Below are positions 7,226 to 13,931 of a DNA stretch of 14,464 nucleotides, piece by piece. The translations under genes and the position numbers were made by a program. The DNA is taken from assembly GCA_030607715.1 (NCBI GenBank), contig JAUWJM010000027.1, positions 1 to 14,464 of the forward strand, in the 5' to 3' direction. Positions within the stretch are counted from its first letter, which is position 1, and each line of letters begins with the position of its first letter. The DNA comes from Candidatus Aerophobota bacterium (GTDB taxonomy: Bacteria; Aerophobota; Aerophobia; Aerophobales; B3-G15). The notes under the pieces are model-generated. The model was not told the origin of the DNA. It ran no database searches and saw only the letters and a list, made by a program, of their open reading frames with translations.

Positions 7226-8296
7226 TCACTTTTCAGGTTGCACTGCTCTCACAATTGCCTGTGCCATTCCTTTTGCAGAAACCACCTCATCTACACAGCC
7301 CATTTCAATTGCCGCTTTTGGCATCCCAAAAATTATAGAGGAAGCTTCATCCTGAGCTATAGTTTTACCACCATTTTTCTTTATTTCAACCATTGCATTA
7401 GCTCCGTCTTTGCCCATCCCGGTTAAAATAATACCAACAGCATTTTTGCCGTAGATTTTCGCTACCGATGACATCATTATATCTACTGAGGGTCGATGAA
7501 GAACATTGGAGGGTTCCTTGCTTAGCCGAATAATAGTTCCTTTGCCAATGGTTCTTTTAACTACAGTCATATGGTAATCACCAGGAGCGAGGTAAACTTT
7601 GCCTTTTTCTACCGCATCTCCTGCCTCCGCCTCTTTAATTTCAAGATGGCTATTTTTGTTTAGTCGTTCTGCAAAAACTCGAGTAAAACTGGGCGGCATA
7701 TGCTGAACTATTAAAAGGGATGCCGGCAAATTTCCTGGTAAATTTGGAATAATTTTCATTAAGGTTTGGGGTCCTCCGATAGAGATGCCAATTGCTACTG
7801 TTTTACCAGATACAACAGCGGAAATTTTCCGTTCAGGAACAACAATTGGTGGTCGCTTCACAACCTGTAATTTAGTTTGCTCAGACTTTTCTATTCTTGC
7901 CGAAGCAGCGGCTTTAACCTTGGTAATTATCTCATTCTTTTGTTTATCTATATCAAGAGAGACAGTTCCCGATGGCTTAGGGATGAAATCCACCGCTCCC
8001 AGCTCCAGAGCCTCAAATGTTTCTAATGCTCCCTCATGAGTGAAAGAACTAAGCATAACTACGGGCAGGGGATTCTCAGACATAATGTGTTGTAATGCAG
8101 TCAGACCATCCATATAGGGCATATCTATATCCAGGGTCACTACATCCGGGGACAGCTCTTTTAACTTTTTCAGAGCATCCTCACCATTTCTGGCAGTGCC
8201 AATTACCTCAATGTGAAGATCGGATTCTAATATATTTTTTATTGCCTTCCTCATAAAAGCTGAGTCATCAACTACAAGAACCTTTATCCTCTTCAT
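7226..8296 (-). CDS. cheB: Receptor methylesterase/deamidase CheB
   Basis: CheB removes receptor methyl groups and is activated by phosphorylation from CheA. The receiver domain (about 1-125) has D10-D11, phosphorylated D56 (VTLDIDMPYMDG), MLSSFT and KP at 107-108. A roughly 35-residue linker leads to the esterase domain, with catalytic S172 in GISIGGP, H199 in VQHMPPSFT and D297 in GMGKDGA. The 356-residue length is usual. The ATG at 8296 overlaps the cheD stop as ATGA, which indicates translational coupling; AAAGGAG lies about ten bases upstream. The HEAT gene follows. Confidence 0.96.
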   Translation of the reverse strand: MKRIKVLVVDDSAFMRKAIKNILESDLHIEVIGTARNGEDALKKLKELSPDVVTLDIDMPYMDGLTALQHIMSENPLPVVMLSSFTHEGALETFEALELGAVDFIPKPSGTVSLDIDKQKNEIITKVKAAASARIEKSEQTKLQVVKRPPIVVPERKISAVVSGKTVAIGISIGGPQTLMKIIPNLPGNLPASLLIVQHMPPSFTRVFAERLNKNSHLEIKEAEAGDAVEKGKVYLAPGDYHMTVVKRTIGKGTIIRLSKEPSNVLHRPSVDIMMSSVAKIYGKNAVGIILTGMGKDGANAMVEIKKNGGKTIAQDEASSIIFGMPKAAIEMGCVDEVVSAKGMAQAIVRAVQPEK

Positions 8297-8778
8297 AGGT
8301 ATTTTTCTCCTTTCGTCTTCGTTTTAAGAGTAACTTTTCCTGTCGTAAGATTAAATTCCATTGTCCGCGGGTGATATCCTAAGGTATCATCCGCTATTAT
8401 CCTTATACCCTCTCTGGCTAAATATTTCCTTACAGCAAGCACATTTTGTGCTCCTACATCCATTTCAAGAGGTAGATCCTTTAAGTTAAACATATTTCCC
8501 CCTCCGGCAATCTTAGCTATAATATAAATGTGAATTGCCCCCATATTTTCTATTTTCCCTATCATTGAAGAGATGGCGATATCTGCAAATTTAGGATTAT
8601 TGTTTTCTTTTGCCATACTTTTGCTATCAGGAAGGCTTATATGAGCTAATCCACCGATTTTAGAGAAGATGTCGTAGAGGACAACTCCTACACAGGAACC
8701 AAGGTTATGGGTAATTAGTATATTCGGAGCAGTAGATACTCTAAACTCGCCAATAGGCACTGAAATTATCTTTTTCAT
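8293..8778 (-). CDS. cheD: Chemoreceptor glutamine deamidase CheD
   Basis: CheD deamidates receptor glutamines and in some bacteria works with CheC. The 162 residues show the family core: T23 and C29 in THNLGSCVGV, and H46 in GGLAHISLP, which together form the Cys-His-Thr catalytic set. KIAGGGNMF and the NV(x)AVRKYL(x)xEGI region follow. The ATG at 8778 is chosen because the protein then begins MKKIISVPIGEF, as in homologues. The frame is open to an ATG at 8829, but those 17 extra codons are REP sequence. The ribosome site is only AAGGG close to the ATG, and the leader between REP foot and start codon is 10 bases, so initiation may be weak or affected by the hairpin. It overlaps cheB by four bases. 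No CheC is present. Confidence 0.94.
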   Translation of the reverse strand: MKKIISVPIGEFRVSTAPNILITHNLGSCVGVVLYDIFSKIGGLAHISLPDSKSMAKENNNPKFADIAISSMIGKIENMGAIHIYIIAKIAGGGNMFNLKDLPLEMDVGAQNVLAVRKYLAREGIRIIADDTLGYHPRTMEFNLTTGKVTLKTKTKGEKYL

Positions 8779-8788
8779 TTCCCTTATC

Positions 8789-8887
8789 GTAGCCGCAGGC
8801 TTTAGCCTGTGGGGGACGAGCCCCCGCATTACGTAGCGTTGGGGTTTATCCCCAACATGCTATGCGTAACCTGAAGGTTGCGGCTAC
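8789..8887. repeat. Composite REP element with several hairpins, about 99 bp
   Basis: The element begins GTAGCCGCAGGC and ends GTTGCGGCTAC. It contains: a hairpin CCGCAGGCT-TT-AGCCTGTGG at its left end; GGGGG-ACGAG-CCCCC (8811-8825); GTAG followed by GTTGGGG-TTTAT-CCCCAAC (8833-8857); and CGTAACCT-GA-AGGTTGCG (8865-8882) followed by GCTAC. Outer units match the pair at 1814-1889. The TAG stop of the TPR gene is made from the element's GTAG foot, and the other foot is 10 bases from the cheD start. It fills the gap between these two operon genes and may tune expression of cheD and downstream genes. Confidence 0.8.
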
Positions 8888-9372
8888 CCGTGGTCACCTC
8901 TAAATACTATTTTCTCTAAATTTTTTCTTGCCAGTTTAAAGTTAGAATCTATTCTGAGCGCCTCCTTAAACTCTGTCGCTGCTTCATTGTTTTTACCAAG
9001 GCTATAATAAATTATCCCCAAATTATTGTGCGCTTCTTTATCTAAAGGATTAAGCTCAAGGGATTTTTTATATTCCTCCTCTGCTTCATCTAAAAGTCCC
9101 TTTGCCTGATAGGTCAGACCAAGGTTATAATGAATCTGAGCACTTCCTCCTTCTAAATGGAGGGCTTTCTTAAAGTTCTCTATTGCCTTATCATACTCTC
9201 CTTTATTATAATAATTTAAGCCAATTTGTGCATGGTTAAGTACAGGATTAGCGGAATTATCAGTTGAAAGGAGATTATTTAGATTAGCACTCTCCTTTGC
9301 TCCCTTACTCTCACTTTCGGCATCTTTAATTATTGTCCCCAATTTTATCCCTAAAGGTTTATGTTTCTTCAA
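8884..9372 (-). CDS. TPR-repeat protein next to ParA
   Basis: The protein has 162 residues. An N-terminal stretch of about 43 residues is charged and low in complexity. Three tetratricopeptide repeats follow at about 44-77 (LNYYNKGEYDKAIENFKKAL), 78-111 (YNLGLTYQAKGLLDEAEEEYKKSLELNP) and 112-145 (NNLGIIYYSLGKNNEAATEFKEAL), then a short helix. TPRs bind proteins, so this is probably an adaptor. The start is a TTG at 9372, overlapping the parA end by 14 bases, with GAGG nine bases upstream; this tight overlap suggests coupled synthesis with ParA. The TAG stop lies in the REP element, so the last residues may have been altered by its insertion. A link to ParA or to the array is inference. Confidence 0.82.
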   Translation of the reverse strand: MKKHKPLGIKLGTIIKDAESESKGAKESANLNNLLSTDNSANPVLNHAQIGLNYYNKGEYDKAIENFKKALHLEGGSAQIHYNLGLTYQAKGLLDEAEEEYKKSLELNPLDKEAHNNLGIIYYSLGKNNEAATEFKEALRIDSNFKLARKNLEKIVFRGDHG

Positions 9373-10141
9373 GGGAAATAACCTCTTTGGCTAATTGCTT
9401 ATAGGCTACTGCCCCTTTGGAGTTAGGGGCATACTTATTGATCGGCAGACCATAGCTGGGAGTTTCAGCTAATCTGGTGTTCACAGGAATTATTGTCTTA
9501 AAAAGCCTATCTTTAAAGTGATTCTGAAGTTCTCCAATGATGTAATGGCTTAAGTTTGTGCGTACATCATACATAGTAGCAAGGATTCTTATAGTAGATA
9601 GGTCTGGATTAGCTTTTCTCCTTACTATATTGGTCAAATTTAACAGTTGAGCTAATCCCCTAAGAGCGTAAAACTGAGTCTGTACTGGAATAATAATTCC
9701 TTTGGAGGAGACAAGAGCATTTAAGGTTAGGACCCCCAATGAGGGATTGCAATCTAAGAGAATATAGTTATATTTTGAAGCTATGGATTTAAATTTTCTT
9801 CTCAAGATAAATCCTGCTCCTTTTTGTGTTTTTAGCTTATTTTCTATATTAGCAAGAGAAAAGTTACCCGGGACAATTGATAAATTTAACAGATTTGTCT
9901 GATAAATTACTTGATTAACTTGAGTTTCAGCATCACTAAAGAGATCGTACGCCGAGAAGTTAAGTAAGTGGGGTTTAATTCCAAGCCCAATACTTGCATT
10001 ACATTGGGGGTCCAGGTCTATCAAGAGAACTTTTCTATTTAGATCAGCAAGAGAAGCACCCAAATTTATCGTAGTGGTAGTCTTTCCACATCCTCCCTTG
10101 GGATTAGCAATAGCGATAATCCTTGCCTGAGTTGATAACAT
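9359..10141 (-). CDS. ParA/Soj-family ATPase of the chemotaxis operon (ParC/PpfA-like)
   Basis: The 260 residues form one ParA-type ATPase domain. It has the deviant Walker A motif NPKGGCGKTTT (signature lysines K15 and K20), LIDLDPQCNASIGLG (about 40-54), and Walker B YILLDCNPSLG (126-136). ParA proteins dimerise with ATP, bind DNA or the pole, and move cargo. In Vibrio (ParC) and Rhodobacter (PpfA), ParA-like proteins encoded with chemotaxis genes position or segregate chemoreceptor arrays. Its place between cheW and the TPR gene, with no ParB or parS, points to that role rather than plasmid partition. The ATG at 10141 has AGGAGA about ten bases upstream. A likely activator is the Lys/Arg-rich N-terminus of the soluble receptor in this operon, by analogy with Rhodobacter TlpT; this is inference. 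Confidence 0.88.
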   Translation of the reverse strand: MLSTQARIIAIANPKGGCGKTTTTINLGASLADLNRKVLLIDLDPQCNASIGLGIKPHLLNFSAYDLFSDAETQVNQVIYQTNLLNLSIVPGNFSLANIENKLKTQKGAGFILRRKFKSIASKYNYILLDCNPSLGVLTLNALVSSKGIIIPVQTQFYALRGLAQLLNLTNIVRRKANPDLSTIRILATMYDVRTNLSHYIIGELQNHFKDRLFKTIIPVNTRLAETPSYGLPINKYAPNSKGAVAYKQLAKEVISLEET

Positions 10142-10173
10142 ACGAGTTTTGTCTCCTGAAAATCTTAAGGTTT

Positions 10174-10707
10174 TTAAAAGTTTATCTCCTTGGGCCTGGC
10201 ACTTTCCAACTCGGAAGATTTCTTAATGGACTCTTGACTTTTATCAGGCTCCATTCGGGTCAATTTCTCCTTCTCCTTAACTGTGAGGACTTCATTTAAG
10301 TTGAGGAGGATGATAAGCCTTTTGCCCTCCTCGAGCTTACCTATTCCCCGCAGGTATTTAGCCTCAATTCCTGCTATAATAGGTGGCGGTGACTCGATGG
10401 CGTCCTTGGGCAGTCGCAGGACCTCGGAGACAGAATCAACAATAATACCCGTAGTTTTATTATCTATACTTACTACCACGATTCTGGTAGCATTTGTCTT
10501 CTTAATAGCCTCAAGGTCAAAGCGCTTTCGTAAATCAATTACTGGAAAGATATTACCCCTTAAGTTTATTACACCCTCTACAAAGGAGGGAGCTTTGGGG
10601 ACTGTGGTAATCTCCGGTAGCCTTATAATCTCTTGCACCTTCTCAATTCCCACTCCAAATTCCTCATTTTCAATTCTAAAGCTTACCAATTGTTCTTCTT
10701 CAGCCAT
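10174..10707 (-). CDS. cheW: Chemotaxis coupling protein CheW
   Basis: CheW links receptors to CheA in the array. The domain (about 5-145) shows LVSFRIENEEFGVGIEKVQEIIR, the conserved VINLRGNIFPVIDLRKRF (46-63, with R50 in NLRG), TRIVVV and KRLIILLNLNEVL. The protein has 177 residues, longer than a minimal CheW. The extra C-terminal 30 residues are charged and probably disordered (Lys/Glu/Ser-rich) and may bind another partner. The ATG at 10707 has AAGGAG about ten bases upstream. It lies between the receptor gene (39 bases upstream) and parA (32 bases downstream), all in one direction. Confidence 0.95.
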   Translation of the reverse strand: MAEEEQLVSFRIENEEFGVGIEKVQEIIRLPEITTVPKAPSFVEGVINLRGNIFPVIDLRKRFDLEAIKKTNATRIVVVSIDNKTTGIIVDSVSEVLRLPKDAIESPPPIIAGIEAKYLRGIGKLEEGKRLIILLNLNEVLTVKEKEKLTRMEPDKSQESIKKSSELESARPKEINF

Positions 10708-10746
10708 TTTTCTTTCACTCCTTGCATTCTTAAGATTGCTTATGGG

Positions 10747-12738
10747 CTATATATTCTGCAATTCATCTGCCAGAACAGCAACTTCCTCAGCTACTTTTGC
10801 CAACTCATCCATACCTTTTGTCTGCTGTTGAGCAACAGATGAAGCCTGTTGAGTAGCAGTGGATAATTCCTCATCAACAGAGGCTATTTGTTGGATAGCG
10901 TTATTTACCTCTTCCAAACGTTTTGCCTGCTCCCTGGTCATCTTTGTACTCTCGATATTTCCCTCGACTATTTTCTTTACTTCCTCAATAATGGAAGCTA
11001 CATCTTTAAGAATATTTTTCCCTCTATCTCCCCCCTTCTGTGCCTGCGCTCCTGCTTTCTGTATATCCTCACTAACTATTACAATTCGTTCCTGGATAGC
11101 TCTTGCCAGATCTGCGATCTTATTAACGGATTCAGCGGAGTCGTTAGCAAGATTTTTTATATCTTCAGATACTACGGCAAATCCCCTTCCGTATTCATTA
11201 GTACGTGCGGCCTCTATATTTCCATTTAAAGCCAGAAAATTTGTTTGCATGATGATATTTTTAATTGTATCCATTATTTCATCCATTCCTCTGGCCTTAC
11301 TTCCTAATTCGTTAATTGTCTTGGCTGAAGCAATGTTGGAATTAGTGATATTTGTGATGTCGTTAATCACTTCCCTTGTTGTTTCTTGACTCACATAATA
11401 TTTTTCTAAAAAAACTTTTATTCCTTTATCAAGTTTCTGAGTAGACTTTATGGTTGCATCATTAGCATTGATTGTTTCTTCTATCCCTGCAGCACATTGT
11501 TGGGCTGAGGCAGATATTTCCTCTATTGCGCTGGATATTTGCTCGATGCTTGAGGTTATCTGCTGGGAGGCGCTATTTGCCTCCTGGGTAGAGGCTGAAA
11601 GCTGCTCAGCTATAGCAGCCATCTCCTGAAAGGACATTTCTCCTCCTGCGCCACTTTGAACCTCTTCTGCTATTTGAGAGAGATTTTCGACAGTGGTGTT
11701 TATCTCCTCCATTGACTTTGCATACTGCTGAGAAGAAGCGGATACTTCAGAGCTGGATGAAGCAATCTCCTCTGAGGCAGAGGTTATTTGTTTTGCTTTA
11801 TTGGTTACCCTGGCTAATTGCTTTATTTGACTATCAGTGCTATCCTGAATATTCTGTACCTCCTTTTGTAAAACTGGCATTTCCAGTAAAACTTCATTTG
11901 TATTCTTACCTATCTTTTGAGCTTTCTCCACCTCTTCGTGAGCAGTTTTGCCGCTTTTCTCTATCTCCTGAGTTACGGACTTAATTTTCTCTTGAAGCTC
12001 ATTTACCAATGTATTTATTTGTCCGGCTAAGGTAGTAGAGATCTCGGCTAAATTGTGCACTTCATCTGCCACCACACCAAACCCTCTTCCATACTCTCCT
12101 GCTTTAACTGCCTTAATAGCTGCGTTTAAAGCTAAAAGATTAGTCCGATCAGCTATGTTCATTACCGATTTTACAATGTTATTAATTTCGTCTCCTTGTT
12201 TCATTAGTTCTTGTGCACTTTTTACTCCTGCAATATTAACTTTTGCTATTTTTCTTACCCCTTCTACAATTCTATTAACATCATTTAAATTGCTCTTACC
12301 TAACTCCGCCATACGATTTGTTGTTTGAAATATTAACCTGGCTTGATTGCCAAGCTGTGTAGCTGAATTATCAGCTTCTTTGACAATATTCGCTCCCTGT
12401 TGAGTGTTATTAGAAGCTTCCTCTATTGCACTGGAGATCTGCTCCATAGTGTTCATTAACTCCTGAGCTCTGGAGGTTGCCTCTTCTACACCAGTGGTTA
12501 ACTGACTGACAGTGGCAGCCAACCTTTCTGCCAGCTGTCGTCTCTTAGCTATGATGCGTTTTGCCCTTATTTCCTCAAGGGGTTTCTTACCTACCTTTTT
12601 TTGAGCAATTTGAGGAATAGCTGCCTTTTTCTCCTGTTTTACCACTTTGTTTATCCCCATTGATTTGTCCTTCTCAATATTAGGAGACTGGGCAAGTTTC
12701 TTTGTCTCCTTTTCTATGGGTGCACCTGCAGTAGCCAT
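10747..12738 (-). CDS. Soluble chemoreceptor with two tandem MCP signalling hairpins
   Basis: This 663-residue receptor has no membrane segment or ligand-binding domain. Residues 1-70 are Lys/Arg-rich and probably disordered. Two MCP hairpins follow. The first has its tip at about 190-232 ([32 protein letters not shown]), the second at 490-532 ([31 protein letters not shown]). Corresponding residues are exactly 300 apart throughout, for example EQISSAIEE at 99 and 399 and GRGF at 217 and 517, so the protein arose by internal duplication. The first tip has [10 protein letters not shown] where families have AAIEAARAGE, and the second has [11 protein letters not shown]. Gln/Glu/Ser-rich helix segments could be targets for CheR, CheB and CheD. 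There is no CheR-binding pentapeptide at the C-terminus. The ATG at 12738 has GGAG seven bases upstream. It is first in the operon after a sigma-28 promoter. Array membership in the cytoplasm is inferred. Confidence 0.92.
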   Translation of the reverse strand: MATAGAPIEKETKKLAQSPNIEKDKSMGINKVVKQEKKAAIPQIAQKKVGKKPLEEIRAKRIIAKRRQLAERLAATVSQLTTGVEEATSRAQELMNTMEQISSAIEEASNNTQQGANIVKEADNSATQLGNQARLIFQTTNRMAELGKSNLNDVNRIVEGVRKIAKVNIAGVKSAQELMKQGDEINNIVKSVMNIADRTNLLALNAAIKAVKAGEYGRGFGVVADEVHNLAEISTTLAGQINTLVNELQEKIKSVTQEIEKSGKTAHEEVEKAQKIGKNTNEVLLEMPVLQKEVQNIQDSTDSQIKQLARVTNKAKQITSASEEIASSSSEVSASSQQYAKSMEEINTTVENLSQIAEEVQSGAGGEMSFQEMAAIAEQLSASTQEANSASQQITSSIEQISSAIEEISASAQQCAAGIEETINANDATIKSTQKLDKGIKVFLEKYYVSQETTREVINDITNITNSNIASAKTINELGSKARGMDEIMDTIKNIIMQTNFLALNGNIEAARTNEYGRGFAVVSEDIKNLANDSAESVNKIADLARAIQERIVIVSEDIQKAGAQAQKGGDRGKNILKDVASIIEEVKKIVEGNIESTKMTREQAKRLEEVNNAIQQIASVDEELSTATQQASSVAQQQTKGMDELAKVAEEVAVLADELQNI

Positions 12739-12824
12739 TTCCTTCTCCCTTTTTATATAGTAAATAGATAAATCTCTTTCTCTAAGACCTGTGTTCCTCC
12801 AACAAACAAAGCTAACATTTTTTT

Positions 12825-12841
12825 AAATCTTTTTAAGATTT
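12825..12841 (-). other. Hairpin in the 5' leader of the chemotaxis operon
   Basis: AAATCTT and AAGATTT are separated by three bases, giving a seven-pair stem. It falls close to the expected transcription start of the sigma-28 promoter, at the 5' end of the roughly 110-base leader. On the minus strand it is followed by a run of A, not T, so it is not a terminator. A role in transcript stability is possible but unproven. Confidence 0.35.
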
Positions 12842-12855
12842 CTCTTTTTATTTCA

Positions 12856-12882
12856 TTATCGGCAGGAGTAATAAAAACTTTA
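12856..12882 (-). promoter_or_regulatory. Sigma-28 (FliA) promoter of the chemotaxis operon
   Basis: The minus strand reads TAAAGTTT, 11 bases, then GCCGATAA. This is an exact match to the textbook FliA consensus TAAAGTTT-N11-GCCGATAA. It lies 118 bases upstream of the receptor start codon. Transcription should begin near 12849. It places the receptor, cheW, parA and the following che genes in the late flagellar class. No sigma-28 gene or FlgM is in the window. Confidence 0.88.
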
Positions 12883-12925
12883 GCTTTAGCAGATTTTAAC
12901 ACAATAACATTTTAATGCAACAATT

Positions 12926-12953
12926 TTGACAAATGCACAAAAATCTCTAAAAT
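12926..12953 (+). promoter_or_regulatory. Sigma-70-like promoter of the transglutaminase-fold gene
   Basis: A perfect -35 TTGACA (12926-12931) is followed after 16 bases by TAAAAT (12948-12953), five of six matches to TATAAT. Transcription would start near 12960, about 77 bases before the ATG at 13037. The 298-base gap between the divergent genes otherwise holds the sigma-28 promoter and two palindromes; no gene is seen in it. Confidence 0.55.
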
Positions 12954-12976
12954 TAAAAGAAATATTATGTTTAGTA

Positions 12977-12996
12977 CTCTACAAATTTTAGTAGAG
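12977..12996. promoter_or_regulatory. 20-bp palindrome, possible operator or leader hairpin
   Basis: CTCTAC and GTAGAG flank an eight-base AT-rich centre that is itself partly symmetric. It lies just downstream of the predicted transcription start of the transglutaminase-fold gene, where a repressor site or a leader hairpin would be expected. There is only one copy and no identified regulator. Confidence 0.35.
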
Positions 12997-13036
12997 CAGC
13001 AGAAAAGAAAAAATTTGAGAGGTCTGAAACATTTCA

Positions 13037-13741
13037 ATGGCAATCACAGGAGAGATGGAAGAGTATCTTAAGCCAACAAAATTGGTTGACTTAAACTCAG
13101 ATATAATTATGGAAACCATGAACAGAATTATTAAATATACAAAGACCTTAACAGAAGTAGCATCTAAGATATTCTATTTTGTGAGAGATGAAATACCCTT
13201 TGGTATGGATTATCTAGATGTAACAGCATCCCATACACTTATTAAGAGGGTTGGATATTGTACCGCTAAAGTCAACCTTCAGATTGCTTTGCTGCGAGCG
13301 GCAGGAATACCGGCAAGATGCCATTATGTCCGTGCAAAGAAGGAATTTCTCAAAAATATTATCTTTGAGTTTTTATATAATAAATTCCCTATGGTTGTGG
13401 GACATCTCTGGTGTGAGTGCTATCTTGCTGGGAGGTGGGTAGCCTGTGAGGCATTATTCGATGAAGCATTATTTAAGGGAATGCTTAAAAAGGGATTAGT
13501 TACTGAAGAACAAATTCCTACTATTGACTGGGATGCTGATACCAACCTTATCTTACTCAACCCCTGGATTGTTGAGGATGTAGGTACTTTCTTTTCCCTG
13601 GATGATGTAATTAGAGAGATGGTCAGGAGGGGAGAGAAAAATATGCCTTCAAGTATTCTCGATAAACTTTTCGGATGGTTTGTTTTCTTTCTTTCTAATT
13701 GGTACACAAATAGCCTTCGGATACAGAAAAAGTTCAGCTAA
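13037..13741 (+). CDS. Transglutaminase-like (papain-fold) superfamily protein
   Basis: The 234 residues show the transglutaminase-core pattern. C75 lies in GYCTAKVNLQIALLRAAGIPARCHYV, where Cys opens a helix followed by the typical ALLRAxGIPAR strand. H123 is in GHLWCECYLAGRW and D142 in EALFDEAL, which together give a Cys-His-Asp triad. Such proteins may act as peptidases, amidases or cross-linking enzymes; the substrate is not visible. There is no signal peptide. Residues 211-223 (LFGWFVFFLSNWY) are hydrophobic and could be a short membrane or packing segment. The start at 13037 has only a distant GAGAGG; an ATG at 13055 is an alternative, with AGGAG too close. It is transcribed away from the chemotaxis operon, and a functional link is not supported. 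Confidence 0.75.
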   Translation: MAITGEMEEYLKPTKLVDLNSDIIMETMNRIIKYTKTLTEVASKIFYFVRDEIPFGMDYLDVTASHTLIKRVGYCTAKVNLQIALLRAAGIPARCHYVRAKKEFLKNIIFEFLYNKFPMVVGHLWCECYLAGRWVACEALFDEALFKGMLKKGLVTEEQIPTIDWDADTNLILLNPWIVEDVGTFFSLDDVIREMVRRGEKNMPSSILDKLFGWFVFFLSNWYTNSLRIQKKFS

Positions 13742-13749
13742 ATTAGAGG

Positions 13750-13790
13750 GTAAATACTCAGTGGCATGCCAGGAAAGTAAATATTCAGTG
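13750..13790 (+). repeat. Direct repeat pair with a palindrome, possible insertion-sequence end
   Basis: GTAAATACTCAGTG (13750-13763) and GTAAATATTCAGTG (13777-13790) differ at one base and start 27 bases apart. The perfect palindrome TGGCATGCCA (13762-13771) lies between them. They start nine bases after the transglutaminase-fold stop and lie ahead of the transposase, so they may be the left end or transposase-binding sites of that element. The right end is outside the window, so this cannot be confirmed. The rest of 13791-13897 is AT-rich with no gene. Confidence 0.4.
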
Positions 13791-13897
13791 AACCGCATGT
13801 CATTGTGAGGAGTAAAGCGGGGTCTTGCTCAAGTTTGTTGCAAAATATAAAATAAATGTAAGATAAATTTTATGTCTTTTGTTCTCTAAAAATAAAT

Positions 13898-13929
13898 GGT
13901 AGAGTTCCTCCAAAAAGGAGGAAACTACC
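13898..13929 (+). promoter_or_regulatory. Hairpin sequestering the transposase ribosome-binding site
   Basis: GGTAG-ag-TTCCTCC, a five-A loop, then GGAGGAA-a-CTACC form a 12-pair stem with a small internal loop. The 3' arm contains AAGGAGG, the Shine-Dalgarno site for the ATG at 13932, so folding would hide it. Many insertion sequences limit transposase synthesis from outside transcripts in this way. Confidence 0.55.
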
Positions 13930-13931
13930 AA

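Noticed and set aside
7179..7229. Longer HEAT protein from the GTG overlapping the cheB stop
   Set aside because: The ATG at 7178 has AGGAGG at the right distance; the added residues are not HEAT-like.
8779..8829. Longer CheD starting at the upstream ATG
   Set aside because: Most of the 17 extra codons come from REP sequence, and homologues start near MKKIISVPIGE.
1814..8887. Palindromic repeats as a CRISPR array
   Set aside because: The units are inverted, far apart and have no regular spacers or cas genes; they fit REP elements.
10859..11389. Plus-strand open frames (176 and 113 codons) within the receptor gene
   Set aside because: They are shadows caused by the repetitive helical code of the receptor and have no ribosome sites or domains.
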